From an uncultured Salinisphaerales bacterium (GTDB taxonomy: Bacteria > Pseudomonadota > Gammaproteobacteria > Nevskiales > OUC007): 51,649 bases of DNA. Below, piece after piece: positions 8,037 to 18,028 of this stretch; the stretch's first letter is position 1, and the number at the start of each line of letters is the position of its first letter. Position numbers and translations under genes: made by a program. The DNA is taken from NCBI GenBank assembly GCA_937896565.1, contig CALBOV010000112.1:1-51649 (forward strand), written 5' to 3'. A model generated the notes under the pieces. It did no database searches. It had not been told where the DNA came from and worked only from the letters and a program-made list of their open reading frames with translations.

Positions 8037-10076
8037 TCAGATCGACAGCGCCGCGATCTCCGCGACGGAGCTCAGCAGTGTGTCCAGATGGGTCAGTAGT
8101 CGCAGTCGGTTAGTCTGGGCGGCCGGATCCTTGACCATGACCATGACCTCGTCGAAGAAGGTATCCACCGGACCCTGTAACGAGGCGAGGTGGTTCAGGG
8201 CCGCGGTGTAGTCGGCGCGCTCGAGTTCGGCGGTGACGTCGGTTTCCACACGTCCCATCGCCTCGAACAGCGCGCGCTCCGCGTCTTCGGTGAACTTGGC
8301 CGGTTGCGGCGCGGATTCGTCGCCGCCGTTCTTCTTCAGGATGTTGCGCACGCGCTTGTGCGCGGCCGACAGGCTCTGCGCGGCGTCGGTGTCGCGGAAT
8401 GCCTGCACGGCCTTCGCCCGGGCGTACAGGTCCAGCGGCTCGTACTCCTGGTCCATGTACGCCGCCTCGAAGGTATCCGGGCCGATGCCGCGATCGAGCA
8501 GCAGGCCCTTGAGGCGATCGTGAAAAAAGGCGAGCAGGGCGTCGAGCGTGTCGCTGTCGCCTTCGTCGTCGTGCGCGGTCAGGGCATCCCGGCAGACCGC
8601 CCGCAGATTCAGCGACAGCCCGGCTTCCAGGGTGATGCGCAGCACGCCCAGCGCGGCGCGGCGCAGACCCAGCGGGTCGCGGTCGCCGGTGGGGCGGTTG
8701 CCGAGCCGGAACTGGCCGGCTAGCGTGTCCAGCTTGTCCGCAAGCGCCAGAACCCGTCCGCCGGCGCTGGCCGGAATCGCATCCGACGGGCCTCGCGGCT
8801 GGTAGTGCTCGGCGATGGCCGCCGCGACCGCATCGGTTTCGCCCGCCGCCCGGGCGTAGTGGCCGCCCATGATGCCCTCGAGCTCGGTGAACTCGAACAC
8901 CATGTCGGTGACCAGGTCGGCCTTGGCGAGTTCGGCCGCGCGGCGGGCGGTGTTCATGTCCGTGCCCAGCGACTCGGCGAGCCGGCCCGACAGCGTGACC
9001 AGCCGGTCGGATTTGTCGGCGTAGCTGCCCAGGCCCTTCTGGAAGGTGACCTTGTCCAGGCGCGGCAGATAGTCCGCCAGCGGTTGCTTGCGGTCCTTCT
9101 CCCAGAAGAACAGGGCGTCCTCCAGGCGCGGTCGCACCACGCGCTCGTTGCCGGCAATCACCTGCTTGATGTCCAGCGATTCCACATTGGCGACGGTGAC
9201 GAACTGCGGCAGCAGCGTGCCCTCGCCGTCGCGGACCGGAAAGTAGCGCTGGTGGCTTTCGATGGTGGTGATCAGCACTTCCGGCGGCATGGCCATGAAG
9301 CGTGCGTCGATGCCCCCCGAGATCGCCACCGGCCATTCAACCAGCGCGGTCACTTCGTCCAGCAGGTCGGCGTCGAGTTGCGCGGTGCCGCCGGCGCGCT
9401 CCGCGGTGCGGGTCACCTGCTGCTTCACGATCTTGCGGCGCTCCTCGAATGAGGCGATGACCTGATGATCGAACAGGGTGATTTCGTAGTCGGATGCCGC
9501 GGCCAGCGCGACCGGCTCCGGCGCGTGGAAGCGATGCGCCGAGGTCGTCCGGTCGGCGACGAGGCCGAACAATTGGACCGGGATCACCGTCTCGCCGTGG
9601 AGGCAGACCATCCACTGCACCGGGCGCAGGAAGCTCTCGTCCAGGTCGCCCCAGCGCATGCGCTTGGGCGTCGTCAGCTTGTGGATCGACTCGACGATCA
9701 GCGCGGGGAGGACCTCGCCCAGCGGCTTGCCGGTCTCCCGCCCGCGAAAGACGTAGTACGGACCCTTGTCGGTTTCGAGGGTCTCAAGCGCGTCGACATC
9801 GACGCCACAGGAGCGGGCGAAGCCGGCGACGGCCTTGTCCGGCGCCTTGGTCGACGGGCCGCGGCGCTCGATATCGCGATCGGGCTGGCGGTCGGCGACT
9901 TCGCGGATCAGTACGGCCAGGCGGCGCGGTGTCGCGAACACGCGCGCGTCACCCTGCTCGATGCCGAGTTCGCGCAGGCCGTCGCTCAGACGCTGGCCGA
10001 GTTCGGCGGCCATGGATTGCAGCGGGCCGGGCGGCAGCTCCTCGCAGCCGAGTTCAAACAACAGATCTGATGTCAT
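8037..10076 (-). CDS. glyS: glycine--tRNA ligase beta subunit
   Basis: MTSDLLFELGCEELPPGPLQSMAAELGQRL...; 679 aa, next to glyQ. Confidence 0.98.
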   Translation of the reverse strand: MTSDLLFELGCEELPPGPLQSMAAELGQRLSDGLRELGIEQGDARVFATPRRLAVLIREVADRQPDRDIERRGPSTKAPDKAVAGFARSCGVDVDALETLETDKGPYYVFRGRETGKPLGEVLPALIVESIHKLTTPKRMRWGDLDESFLRPVQWMVCLHGETVIPVQLFGLVADRTTSAHRFHAPEPVALAAASDYEITLFDHQVIASFEERRKIVKQQVTRTAERAGGTAQLDADLLDEVTALVEWPVAISGGIDARFMAMPPEVLITTIESHQRYFPVRDGEGTLLPQFVTVANVESLDIKQVIAGNERVVRPRLEDALFFWEKDRKQPLADYLPRLDKVTFQKGLGSYADKSDRLVTLSGRLAESLGTDMNTARRAAELAKADLVTDMVFEFTELEGIMGGHYARAAGETDAVAAAIAEHYQPRGPSDAIPASAGGRVLALADKLDTLAGQFRLGNRPTGDRDPLGLRRAALGVLRITLEAGLSLNLRAVCRDALTAHDDEGDSDTLDALLAFFHDRLKGLLLDRGIGPDTFEAAYMDQEYEPLDLYARAKAVQAFRDTDAAQSLSAAHKRVRNILKKNGGDESAPQPAKFTEDAERALFEAMGRVETDVTAELERADYTAALNHLASLQGPVDTFFDEVMVMVKDPAAQTNRLRLLTHLDTLLSSVAEIAALSI

Positions 10077-10093
10077 GGGGGTATGCAGCGGGT

Positions 10094-10999
10094 TCAGGCG
10101 GCGTCGGCGGCTTGTTGCAGCATCGGGAAGCCCAGCGCCTCACGAGCCTCGTAGTAGACCCGGGCGACATCACGGGCCATGGCGCGCACGCGCAGGATCA
10201 CGTTCTGGCGCTCGGTGACCGAGATTGCCTTGCGCGCGTCCAGCAGGTTGAACAGGTGGCTGGCCTTGAGCATCTGCTCGTAGGCCGGCAGCGGGAGCCT
10301 GGCCTCGACCAGCCGGCCGCAGGCGGCCTCGCACTCGGCGAACTGGGTGAACAAGGCGTCGGTGTTGGCGTGCTCGAAGTTGTAGGTCGACTGTTCCACC
10401 TCGTTCTGGTGAAACACGTCGCCATAGGTCACGGTGCCGTTCGGGGTTTCGGCCCAGACGAGGTCGTACACCGATTCCACGTCCTGCAGGTACATCGCCA
10501 GGCGTTCGAGGCCGTAGGTGATCTCGCCCGCCACGGGCTTGCATTCGATGCCGCCGCATTGCTGGAAGTAGGTGAACTGCGTGACTTCCATGCCGTTGAG
10601 CCAGACCTCCCAGCCCAGGCCCCAGGCGCCCAGCGTCGGCGACTCCCAGTTGTCCTCGACAAAGCGGATGTCGTGGACCAGCGGGTCAACGCCCAGCTCG
10701 ACCAGGGAATCCAGGTAGAGCTGCTGGAAGTCGGGTGGTGACGGCTTCATCAACACCTGGAACTGGTAGTAGTGCTGGAGGCGATTCGGGTTGTCACCGT
10801 AGCGGCCGTCGGTGGGGCGACGCGACGGTTGCACGTAGGCGGTGTTCCATGGTTCGGGGCCAATCGCCCTCAGAAACGTGGCCCAGTGAAACGTTCCGGC
10901 GCCCACTTCCATGTCCAGTGGCTGGACGATCACGCAGCCCCGGGTTGCCCAGTAGTTCTGGAGGCGTAGGATCAGGTCCTGAAAGGTCAGCCGTTGCAT
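10094..10999 (-). CDS. glyQ: glycine--tRNA ligase alpha subunit
   Basis: [62 protein letters not shown]. Confidence 0.98.
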   Translation of the reverse strand: MQRLTFQDLILRLQNYWATRGCVIVQPLDMEVGAGTFHWATFLRAIGPEPWNTAYVQPSRRPTDGRYGDNPNRLQHYYQFQVLMKPSPPDFQQLYLDSLVELGVDPLVHDIRFVEDNWESPTLGAWGLGWEVWLNGMEVTQFTYFQQCGGIECKPVAGEITYGLERLAMYLQDVESVYDLVWAETPNGTVTYGDVFHQNEVEQSTYNFEHANTDALFTQFAECEAACGRLVEARLPLPAYEQMLKASHLFNLLDARKAISVTERQNVILRVRAMARDVARVYYEAREALGFPMLQQAADAA

Positions 11000-11083
11000 G
11001 CGACGGGTTTGATTCAGTGCAATCGAGAGCGCGCGAGTATACCGGCGCGGGCTCGGTTCTGTGCGCGGAATTGCCCCGTTCGT

Positions 11084-11099
11084 TGGCATAAATGCTGCT
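11084..11099 (+). promoter_or_regulatory. sigma-54 (RpoN) promoter of glnA
   Basis: TGGCATAAATGCTGCT versus consensus TGGCAYRN4TTGCW; invariant GG and GC correctly spaced; about 80 nt upstream of glnA start. Confidence 0.8.
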
Positions 11100-11177
11100 T
11101 TTCTTCGAACCCGGGCGCGATCATGGGGCGACCCCCTCAGCGCCGGTACCTACACATACAAATGTTGGAGAGGGTGG

Positions 11178-12587
11178 ATGAAAGCCGAAGACGTTCTCAA
11201 GCTGATCAAGGACGAAGACGTCAAGTTTGTCGACTACCGCTTTGCCGATACGCGAGGCAAGGAGCAGCACGTCACGGTGCCGTCACACACCGTGGATGCC
11301 GACGAACTTGAAGGCGGGAAGATGTTCGATGGGTCCTCCATCGCCGGATGGAAGGGCATTAACGAATCGGACATGATCCTCATGCCCGACACCGAAACCG
11401 CGGTCATGGATCCGTTCTTCGAAGAATCGACCCTGATCATCCGCTGCGACGTGGTTGAGCCGTCCACCATGCAGGGTTACGAGCGCGACCCGCGCTCCCT
11501 GGCCAAGCGCGCCGAGGCCTACATGAAGTCCACCGGTATCGGTGACACGGCGTTCTTCGGCCCGGAAAACGAATTCTTCGTGTTCGACGACGTGAAGTTC
11601 GGCGCCGAGATGAAGGGTGCGTTCTACTCGATCGACGCCGAGGAAGGCAGCTGGAACTCGGCCAAGGTCTACGAAGACGGCAACATGGGCCACCGCCCGG
11701 GCGTCAAGGGTGGTTACTTCCCGGTCCCGCCGGTGGACTCGCTGCAGGATCTGCGTTCGGCCATGTGCCTGGCGCTGGAAGACATGGGCATCCCGACCGA
11801 AGTGCATCACCACGAGGTGGCCACGGCCGGTCAGTGCGAAATCGGCGTCAAGTTCAACACGCTGGTCAAAAAGGCTGACGAAGTGCTGGCGCTGAAGTAT
11901 GCGATCCAGAACGTGGCGCACGCCTACGGCAAGACCGCGACGTTCATGCCCAAGCCGCTGGTCGGTGACAACGGCAACGGCATGCATGTCCACCAGTCCA
12001 TCTCCAAGGACGGCGTGAACCTGTTCTCCGGCGACGGTGTTGGTGGCCTGTCCGAAACGGCGATCTACTACATCGGTGGCATCATCAAGCACGCCAAGGC
12101 GATCAATGCCTTTGCGAACGCCTCCACCAACAGCTACAAGCGTCTGGTCAAGGGCTTCGAGGCGCCGACCCTGCTGGCCTACTCGGCCCGCAACCGGTCC
12201 GCGTCGATCCGTATCCCTTACATCGCCAACCCGAAGGGTCGCCGTATTGAAGTCCGCTTCCCGGACTCCACCGCCAACCCGTACTTCGCGTTTGCGGCGA
12301 TGCTGATGGCGGGTCTGGACGGCATCCAGAACAAGATCCATCCGGGCGACCCGATGGACAAGGATCTCTACGATCTGCCGCCGGAAGAGGAAGCCGCGAT
12401 CCCGCAGGTTGCCTACAGCCTGGAGCAGGCGCTGGAGTCGCTGGACAATGACCGTGCATTCCTCACCGCTGGTGGCGTGTTCACCGACGACCTCATCGAT
12501 GCCTACATCGAACTGAAGAACGAGGAAGTCACGCTGCTGAAGATGACCACGCATCCGGTCGAATTCGCGATGTACTACTCGCTGTAA
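11178..12587 (+). CDS. glnA: type I glutamine synthetase
   Basis: [37 protein letters not shown]...[11 protein letters not shown]...NRSASIRIP; 469 aa. Confidence 0.99.
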   Translation: MKAEDVLKLIKDEDVKFVDYRFADTRGKEQHVTVPSHTVDADELEGGKMFDGSSIAGWKGINESDMILMPDTETAVMDPFFEESTLIIRCDVVEPSTMQGYERDPRSLAKRAEAYMKSTGIGDTAFFGPENEFFVFDDVKFGAEMKGAFYSIDAEEGSWNSAKVYEDGNMGHRPGVKGGYFPVPPVDSLQDLRSAMCLALEDMGIPTEVHHHEVATAGQCEIGVKFNTLVKKADEVLALKYAIQNVAHAYGKTATFMPKPLVGDNGNGMHVHQSISKDGVNLFSGDGVGGLSETAIYYIGGIIKHAKAINAFANASTNSYKRLVKGFEAPTLLAYSARNRSASIRIPYIANPKGRRIEVRFPDSTANPYFAFAAMLMAGLDGIQNKIHPGDPMDKDLYDLPPEEEAAIPQVAYSLEQALESLDNDRAFLTAGGVFTDDLIDAYIELKNEEVTLLKMTTHPVEFAMYYSL

Positions 12588-12640
12588 GCAGGTCTTTTGG
12601 GCCGGGCGGGATGTTCCGCCTCGGCTTTGATCGGCCTGTT

Positions 12641-12698
12641 CCGGCCCCGCTGCTTCGGCGGGGCCGGAGCGTGCAAGCCCCGACCTGGTCGGGGCTTG
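12641..12698. terminator. two adjacent GC-rich hairpins after glnA, possible terminator or processing site
   Basis: ccggccccgc-tgcttcg-gcggggccgg (12641-12667) and caagccccgac-ctg-gtcggggcttg (12674-12698); no strong T tract. Confidence 0.5.
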
Positions 12699-12845
12699 TG
12701 CATTTGGGAGAGCGGGAAGGCATGTGCGGTCGGCGCGTTTGTCGCCCGGGGCATGCGGTCCGACCGATGCACCGGCTGTCGGGTGCGTCGTAGTGAGTAT
12801 GATGCGGTGCAAGGAATCCCTGGGATCGGATCGGGTCCAAGCGGC

Positions 12846-13388
12846 ATGAGCAAGCGAATTCTCAGTCTGGTTCTTCTGTGCGCGGTCCCGGCGGCCGGGA
12901 TGGCTGGTGAGGTGTATCGCTACGTGGACGAGAGCGGTCGCGTTCACTACACCGATGAACCGCCGCCGGAGTACGAGCGCAGCGCCGAGCGACTGGATCT
13001 GGACGGTGTTCAGACCTATGACGCGGCCCGGAGTCCGGTCACGCCCGAGCCCCCGACGCGCGCCGAGAAGGATGAAGCGTCGTCGCGATACGAGACGGTC
13101 GCGCTTGTTCGGCCGCGGTCCGAGGAGACCATCCGGGATCCCAGTCACACGCTCACTGTTTCGGTGCGCCTGACACCGGCGTTGCGCACCAAGGCGGGGC
13201 ATCGCCTGCAGTATTTTCTCGACGGCAGGCCGGTTGGCTCGCCGACGACGTCCACCAGCCGGACACTGACCGATGTCTTCCGGGGCACGCACTCGGTTCA
13301 GGTGGTCGTCACCGACAAGAACGGCCGCCAGATCGGCCAGACGGGCACCCGCACGGTGTTCATGAAACCCCCGACCGTGAGCCGATAG
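12846..13388 (+). CDS. DUF4124 domain-containing protein
   Basis: Signal peptide then GEVYRYVDESGRVHYTDEPPPEYERSAERLDL, typical DUF4124; between glnA and ntrB. Confidence 0.9.
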   Translation: MSKRILSLVLLCAVPAAGMAGEVYRYVDESGRVHYTDEPPPEYERSAERLDLDGVQTYDAARSPVTPEPPTRAEKDEASSRYETVALVRPRSEETIRDPSHTLTVSVRLTPALRTKAGHRLQYFLDGRPVGSPTTSTSRTLTDVFRGTHSVQVVVTDKNGRQIGQTGTRTVFMKPPTVSR

Positions 13389-13412
13389 GCTCGCGTCCAC
13401 CACGGCAGCGGG

Positions 13413-13431
13413 GCGCACTATAATGGTGCGC
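13413..13431 (+). promoter_or_regulatory. NtrC-type palindromic site overlapping a TATAAT -10 element upstream of ntrB
   Basis: GCGCACTATAATGGTGCGC; matches GCACY-N5-GGTGC architecture of NtrC sites; TATAAT at 13419-13424. Confidence 0.7.
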
Positions 13432-13463
13432 AACCATGGCGTGTTCATTGCGTTGAATCCCAT

Positions 13464-14558
13464 ATGTTGTCGCTTGGTGCAACTTCCCCAAAATTGGGCA
13501 CGATCCTCGATGGTCTGAGCACGGCGGTGGTCTGCCTGGACGAGGATCTGCGTGTCGTCTTTGTCAACGCCGCCGCGGAGATGCTGTTCGGTGTCGGTGC
13601 CCGCCATGTGCTGGGCGAGCCCGTGACGGCCGGCATTCCGCATCTGGCGCCGCTGGAGGCGCGCTGCCAGGAGGTCATCGAGCTGGGCGCTCCGATGATC
13701 GAACGCGAGCTGGCGCTCAAGCGCAGCGATACCGATGCCATCATCGTTGACTGCACGTTTTCGCCGCTGGCGGATTCGAAGCGTCGTGCCCTGTTGCTGC
13801 TGGAATTCTTTCGTTTGGAGCGCCATATGCGCATTTCGCGCGACGAGCAGACCCTGGCGCATCAAAAGCTGAATCGCGAGATCGTTCGCGGATTGGCTCA
13901 CGAGATCAAGAATCCCCTGGGCGGCCTGCGCGGCGCCGCGCAGTTGCTCGAGCGGGAACTGCCCGATCAGGGACTGAGCGAATTCACGCGCATCATCATC
14001 CGGGAGGCGGATCGCCTGCAGCGTCTCGTCGATCAGATGCTGGGGCCATCGCGGCGTCCCCAGCCCACGGAACTGAACATTCACGAAGTGCTGGAACATG
14101 TCCGGCAACTGGTTGAGATCGATGGCCTGCACGACATCATCATCGTCCGTGACTACGACCCCAGCCTGCCCAACGTCTATGGCGACCGAGAGCAGCTGAT
14201 TCAGGTGTTTCTGAACATTCTCCGCAATGCTGTGCAGGCGCTCGACGCCACCGCCGTGCGCTGCGGCACCATCTTCATCCGCTCCCGCGCGCGACGGCAG
14301 TTCACGATCGGCGCGACGCGGCATCGCCTTGTGGCCCAGGTCGATATCGAGGACAACGGGCCTGGTATCGATCAGGACATGATCGACAAGATTTTCTACC
14401 CCCTGGTGACCTCCCGCGCGGACGGAACCGGACTTGGCCTGTCAATTGCTCAGTATCTGGTCCAGAACCACGGGGGATTCATCGAATGCAGCAGTCGGCG
14501 GGGGCGTACGGTGTTTTCCGTATTTCTCCCGATATCGTCGGAGGGCCGAGAAACGTGA
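13464..14558 (+). CDS. ntrB: nitrogen regulation sensor histidine kinase NtrB (GlnL)
   Basis: PAS-like N-terminus, REIVRGLAHEIKNPLGGLRGAAQLLERELP, DNGPGID...TGLGLSIAQYLVQNHGG. Confidence 0.96.
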   Translation: MLSLGATSPKLGTILDGLSTAVVCLDEDLRVVFVNAAAEMLFGVGARHVLGEPVTAGIPHLAPLEARCQEVIELGAPMIERELALKRSDTDAIIVDCTFSPLADSKRRALLLLEFFRLERHMRISRDEQTLAHQKLNREIVRGLAHEIKNPLGGLRGAAQLLERELPDQGLSEFTRIIIREADRLQRLVDQMLGPSRRPQPTELNIHEVLEHVRQLVEIDGLHDIIIVRDYDPSLPNVYGDREQLIQVFLNILRNAVQALDATAVRCGTIFIRSRARRQFTIGATRHRLVAQVDIEDNGPGIDQDMIDKIFYPLVTSRADGTGLGLSIAQYLVQNHGGFIECSSRRGRTVFSVFLPISSEGRET

Positions 14559-16003
14559 AGGCATGGATTGTCGACGATGACGAATCAATTCGCTGGGTGC
14601 TGCAACGCGCACTCGGCGCACACGATGTGGACGTCAAGAGCTTTCCCGGCGGTGTGGAGATGCTGGACGAACTGGAGTCGGATTCTCCGGACGTTCTGCT
14701 GACCGACATCCGCATGCCCGGCATCGACGGGCTGAAGCTGCTGGAGCGGGTCAAGGCCAGCGCGCCGGAACTGCCGATCATCATCATGACCGCGCACTCC
14801 GACCTGGATAGCGCGGTGGCGGCCTATCGCAAGGGAGCCTTTGAATATCTGCCCAAGCCGTTCGACGTGGATGACGCGGTCGAGCTGGTGCAGCGCGCGG
14901 CGCGGATCGCCGGTGAGTCGCAGGCGGAAGGGCTGGATGCCGAGCAGCGCGATGCCATCATCGTCGGCGAGGCGCCTGCGATGCAGGAGGTCTTTCGAGC
15001 CATCGGCCGGCTGACTCGTTCGCAGATCACGGTGATGATCACCGGGGAGTCCGGAACCGGGAAGGAACTGGTCGCGCGCGCCCTGCACGAACACAGCCCC
15101 CGGGCGGGAAAACCGTTCATTGCGGTCAATACGGCCGCAATCCCGAAAGATTTGATGGAATCCGAATTTTTCGGTCACGAAAAAGGGGCGTTCACCGGTG
15201 CAACCGCGCTGCGCCGTGGTCGCTTCGAGCAGGCCCACGGCGGCACCCTGTTCCTGGACGAAATCGGCGACATGCCGGCGGATCTTCAGACGCGCCTGCT
15301 GCGTGTGCTGTCCGATGGTGAGTTCTACCGCGTGGGCGGTCACATTCCGGTGCGGGTCGATGTGCGCGTGATCGCGGCGACCAACCAGGACCTGGAATCG
15401 GCGGTCGACGCCGGCAAGTTCCGTGAGGATCTGTACCACCGCCTCAACGTGATTCGCGTGCGCATCCCGCCCCTGCGCGAACGCAAGACCGACCTCCTGC
15501 TGCTGATGACGCACTTCATGGCGCGTGCGGCGCGTGAGTTGGATGTGGAGCCGAAGCGCATCCTGCCGGATGCGATGACACGGCTTCAGGAGTTCGACTG
15601 GCCCGGCAACGTGCGCCAGGCGGAAAATGTCTGCCGCTGGATGACGGTCATGGCGCCGGGGCAGGACATCCACGCCGATGATCTGCCACCCGAGATTCTC
15701 GGCGCGACGCCGTCGACGTCGATCCGGTCGTCCGGCGGAGAGGAAGTCGCGCCGGTGTCGACCGCCGCGATATCCAGCGAACCCGTTGGAGCCTGGGATG
15801 CCCAGCTCGCGACCTGGGCCCGGCAGTCGCTGGCCGACGGGTCGGTGGGCGTGGCGCAGGACGCGCTGCTGAAACTGGAACAGACGCTGATGGACGTGGC
15901 GCTCGAACACAGTCACGGGCACAAGCAGGAAGCGGCGCGTCTGCTCGGTTGGGGGCGTAACACGCTGACCCGCAAGCTCAAGGAGCACGGGCGGCCCGAC
16001 TAG
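14555..16003 (+). CDS. ntrC: nitrogen regulation response regulator NtrC (GlnG), GTG start overlapping ntrB stop
   Basis: [20 protein letters not shown] receiver; [25 protein letters not shown]-terminus [19 protein letters not shown]. Confidence 0.97.
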   Translation: MKAWIVDDDESIRWVLQRALGAHDVDVKSFPGGVEMLDELESDSPDVLLTDIRMPGIDGLKLLERVKASAPELPIIIMTAHSDLDSAVAAYRKGAFEYLPKPFDVDDAVELVQRAARIAGESQAEGLDAEQRDAIIVGEAPAMQEVFRAIGRLTRSQITVMITGESGTGKELVARALHEHSPRAGKPFIAVNTAAIPKDLMESEFFGHEKGAFTGATALRRGRFEQAHGGTLFLDEIGDMPADLQTRLLRVLSDGEFYRVGGHIPVRVDVRVIAATNQDLESAVDAGKFREDLYHRLNVIRVRIPPLRERKTDLLLLMTHFMARAARELDVEPKRILPDAMTRLQEFDWPGNVRQAENVCRWMTVMAPGQDIHADDLPPEILGATPSTSIRSSGGEEVAPVSTAAISSEPVGAWDAQLATWARQSLADGSVGVAQDALLKLEQTLMDVALEHSHGHKQEAARLLGWGRNTLTRKLKEHGRPD

Positions 16004-16036
16004 AAGGGCCTGTTGACCCGATTCAGGTCGCCGCGC

Positions 16037-16828
16037 TTATCCCAGCGTGGTGTCCAGAAACATCATCACGACCATCCCGGTCATCAACGCGAATGTTGCG
16101 GGTGTCTCGAACCCGCGTCGATGCGTTTCCGGGATGATTTCGTCGCTGATGATGTAGAGCATCGCCCCGGCGGCAGCGCCGAGCACGGATGGCAGCGCCA
16201 GCGTGGCCAGACCGCCGGCGGCGGCGCCGATTACGCCGCCAAGTGGTTCCGCCAGCCCTGTCAGCGCGCCCCAGCCGCAGGCCGACAGCCGGGAATACCC
16301 GATCGCCAGCAGCGAGACCGAAACCGCCAACCCCTCGGGGATGTTCTGCAACCCGATGCCGATCGCCAGCCCCATGCCGTTGCCGACATCCCCGGTGGCG
16401 AAACCGACGCCGACCGCCATGCCCTCCGGCAGGTTGTGCAGGGTAATCGCGATCACGAACAGCCAGATGCGCTTGATCTCGTGGCTGTCCGGTCCTTCGT
16501 GCCCGCCGATGAAGTGTTCGTGCGGCACATGCTCGTGCAGCATCCACAGGCCGATTGCGCCGATCAGCACGCCGGCGATCACCACCAGGGACGCCATGGT
16601 GCTGCTGCCGGTCACCTCGGTGGCCATGTCCAGACCCGGCAGGATTAGCGAGAAGAACGACGCCGCGAGCATGATGCCGGCGGCCGCGCTGAGCATGATG
16701 TCCTCCAGCTTGGGGGACAGTTGCTGGATGCCGAATACGGCCGCGGCGCCGATCGCCGTGCAGGCGCCGGCCACGGTGCTGCCCAGCACGCCGAGCCAGA
16801 ACGGGTGTTCTAACCAGGTCTCGGTCAC
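16037..16828 (-). CDS. ZIP family metal transporter
   Basis: LHNLPEGMAVGVGF...GIGLQNIPEGLAVSVSL, ZIP TM4/TM5 signatures, His-rich loop. Confidence 0.92.
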   Translation of the reverse strand: MTETWLEHPFWLGVLGSTVAGACTAIGAAAVFGIQQLSPKLEDIMLSAAAGIMLAASFFSLILPGLDMATEVTGSSTMASLVVIAGVLIGAIGLWMLHEHVPHEHFIGGHEGPDSHEIKRIWLFVIAITLHNLPEGMAVGVGFATGDVGNGMGLAIGIGLQNIPEGLAVSVSLLAIGYSRLSACGWGALTGLAEPLGGVIGAAAGGLATLALPSVLGAAAGAMLYIISDEIIPETHRRGFETPATFALMTGMVVMMFLDTTLG

Positions 16829-16850
16829 GGCGCCCTTCTCCAGCGGTTAG

Positions 16851-17912
16851 TCATGAGTTGGTAGCGTCCCGTGTTGCCGGCGTGACCGCAACTGCATCCT
16901 CGGTCTCGTCCGGCGTCTCGGCCGGACGGCCCAGCGCGCCACGGTCCAGCGCGAACAACTGGACGTTGGCGACCACCACGCGCTCCGATGGCGTGGATTC
17001 GGCGACCACCGAGCGCAGCTGCCGGAAATAGGCCAGATGCAGGCGGCGCAGCCGTTCGAGGTCGCGCTCCGACACCGAAAACACGTTGTAAGAGAACAGT
17101 CCGTCGGATTGGGCGCCGAGCTGCTCCAGCCCGGTTTGCGCCCAGAAGCGCTTGTTGCGAATGCCCAGCGTGCGATCCCGCCGCGTATCCAGGGCTTCGC
17201 TGCCCGATACGCGCCAGTGCCGGCCGTCCCAGGTGATTTGCCCGCCTGCGCTCAGCGCATCCAGGCAGTCCTGCTCCACGGCGTCGGGAACCCCAATCCG
17301 ACGCGCGATCCAGCCGGTCCGATGTTCGGGCAGGTGCTCGTATTCACTGAGTTCCAGCGCCCGCAGCACGGCTTGTGTCCACGGCAGCGCGTAGGCGGCG
17401 CGGCGCTGCGCTTCGAGCTGGGCCCATGCGGGCGCCACGCTGGGCAGGCGGGCGATGGGCGCCGCGGCGGCCAGCCAGTCCAGCAGGCGCAGGCTCAGCG
17501 CTTCAATCAACGCGAGGAACGTTGGCAGGCGCGGCATGGTCTGGCCGGACAGCGCTCTGGATACGGCGAACCGGCTGAGACCGGCGCGGTCCGCGATCTC
17601 GTCAATCGGGGTGCGTCCACGCAGATCGCTCAGTGCGGCGACGATACCTTCCGGTGAATCCGGAGCGACATGGTCCAGCCATGCCGGCCGATTGCCGTGA
17701 AACGCCACCCAGATCGACTCCGCCGGCCGGCCGCCGAGTGCGGCGCATCGTAATGCTTCCACCGCGGTGGGAGACCGTCGGCCCGACTCCCAGGCGTAGG
17801 CGACGTTGCTGGTGTAGCCCAGGCGCCGGGACTGCGCAGGTTGCGATCGCCGGCCGCGCCAGCATCGCAGCAGTTCTCGGCTGACAGCCTGTGCGTCAAG
17901 GGCCTCGGGCAT
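16851..17912 (-). CDS. TIGR02147/DUF4423-type transcriptional regulator with apparently two HTH segments
   Basis: N-terminal SNVAYAWESGRRSPTAVEALR, second IDEIADRAGLSRFAVSRALSGQTMPRLPTFLALIEAL, C-terminal DUF4423-like FSVSERDLERLRRLHLAYFRQLRSVVAESTPSERVVVANVQLFAL. Confidence 0.75.
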   Translation of the reverse strand: MPEALDAQAVSRELLRCWRGRRSQPAQSRRLGYTSNVAYAWESGRRSPTAVEALRCAALGGRPAESIWVAFHGNRPAWLDHVAPDSPEGIVAALSDLRGRTPIDEIADRAGLSRFAVSRALSGQTMPRLPTFLALIEALSLRLLDWLAAAAPIARLPSVAPAWAQLEAQRRAAYALPWTQAVLRALELSEYEHLPEHRTGWIARRIGVPDAVEQDCLDALSAGGQITWDGRHWRVSGSEALDTRRDRTLGIRNKRFWAQTGLEQLGAQSDGLFSYNVFSVSERDLERLRRLHLAYFRQLRSVVAESTPSERVVVANVQLFALDRGALGRPAETPDETEDAVAVTPATRDATNS

Positions 17913-17922
17913 ATGGCGAGAA

Positions 17923-17960
17923 TGCACATGAAATCGCGTTAACGCCAGATGATATGTGCA
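17923..17960. promoter_or_regulatory. near-concentric palindromes in divergent intergenic region (candidate operator)
   Basis: TGCACAT-N24-ATGTGCA enclosing GCGTTAACGC (17936-17945). Confidence 0.5.
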
Positions 17961-18028
17961 CAAAAGCTGTAGAACCAGCCTCGCGATCGGCGAATAATGA
18001 TGTCACTCACCGTCCCGAGGACACCCGC

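Noticed and set aside
12772-12793. TGCACC...GGGTGCG inverted repeat upstream of the DUF4124 gene as an NtrC site
   Set aside because: Spacer between half-sites is too long (8 rather than 5 bp) for an NtrC site.
11283-14324. 1013-aa minus-strand ORF
   Set aside because: Antisense to glnA, the DUF4124 gene and most of ntrB; long only because of high GC and codon bias; composition low-complexity and unrelated to any family I recognise.
14585-15988. 467-aa minus-strand ORF
   Set aside because: Antisense shadow of ntrC.
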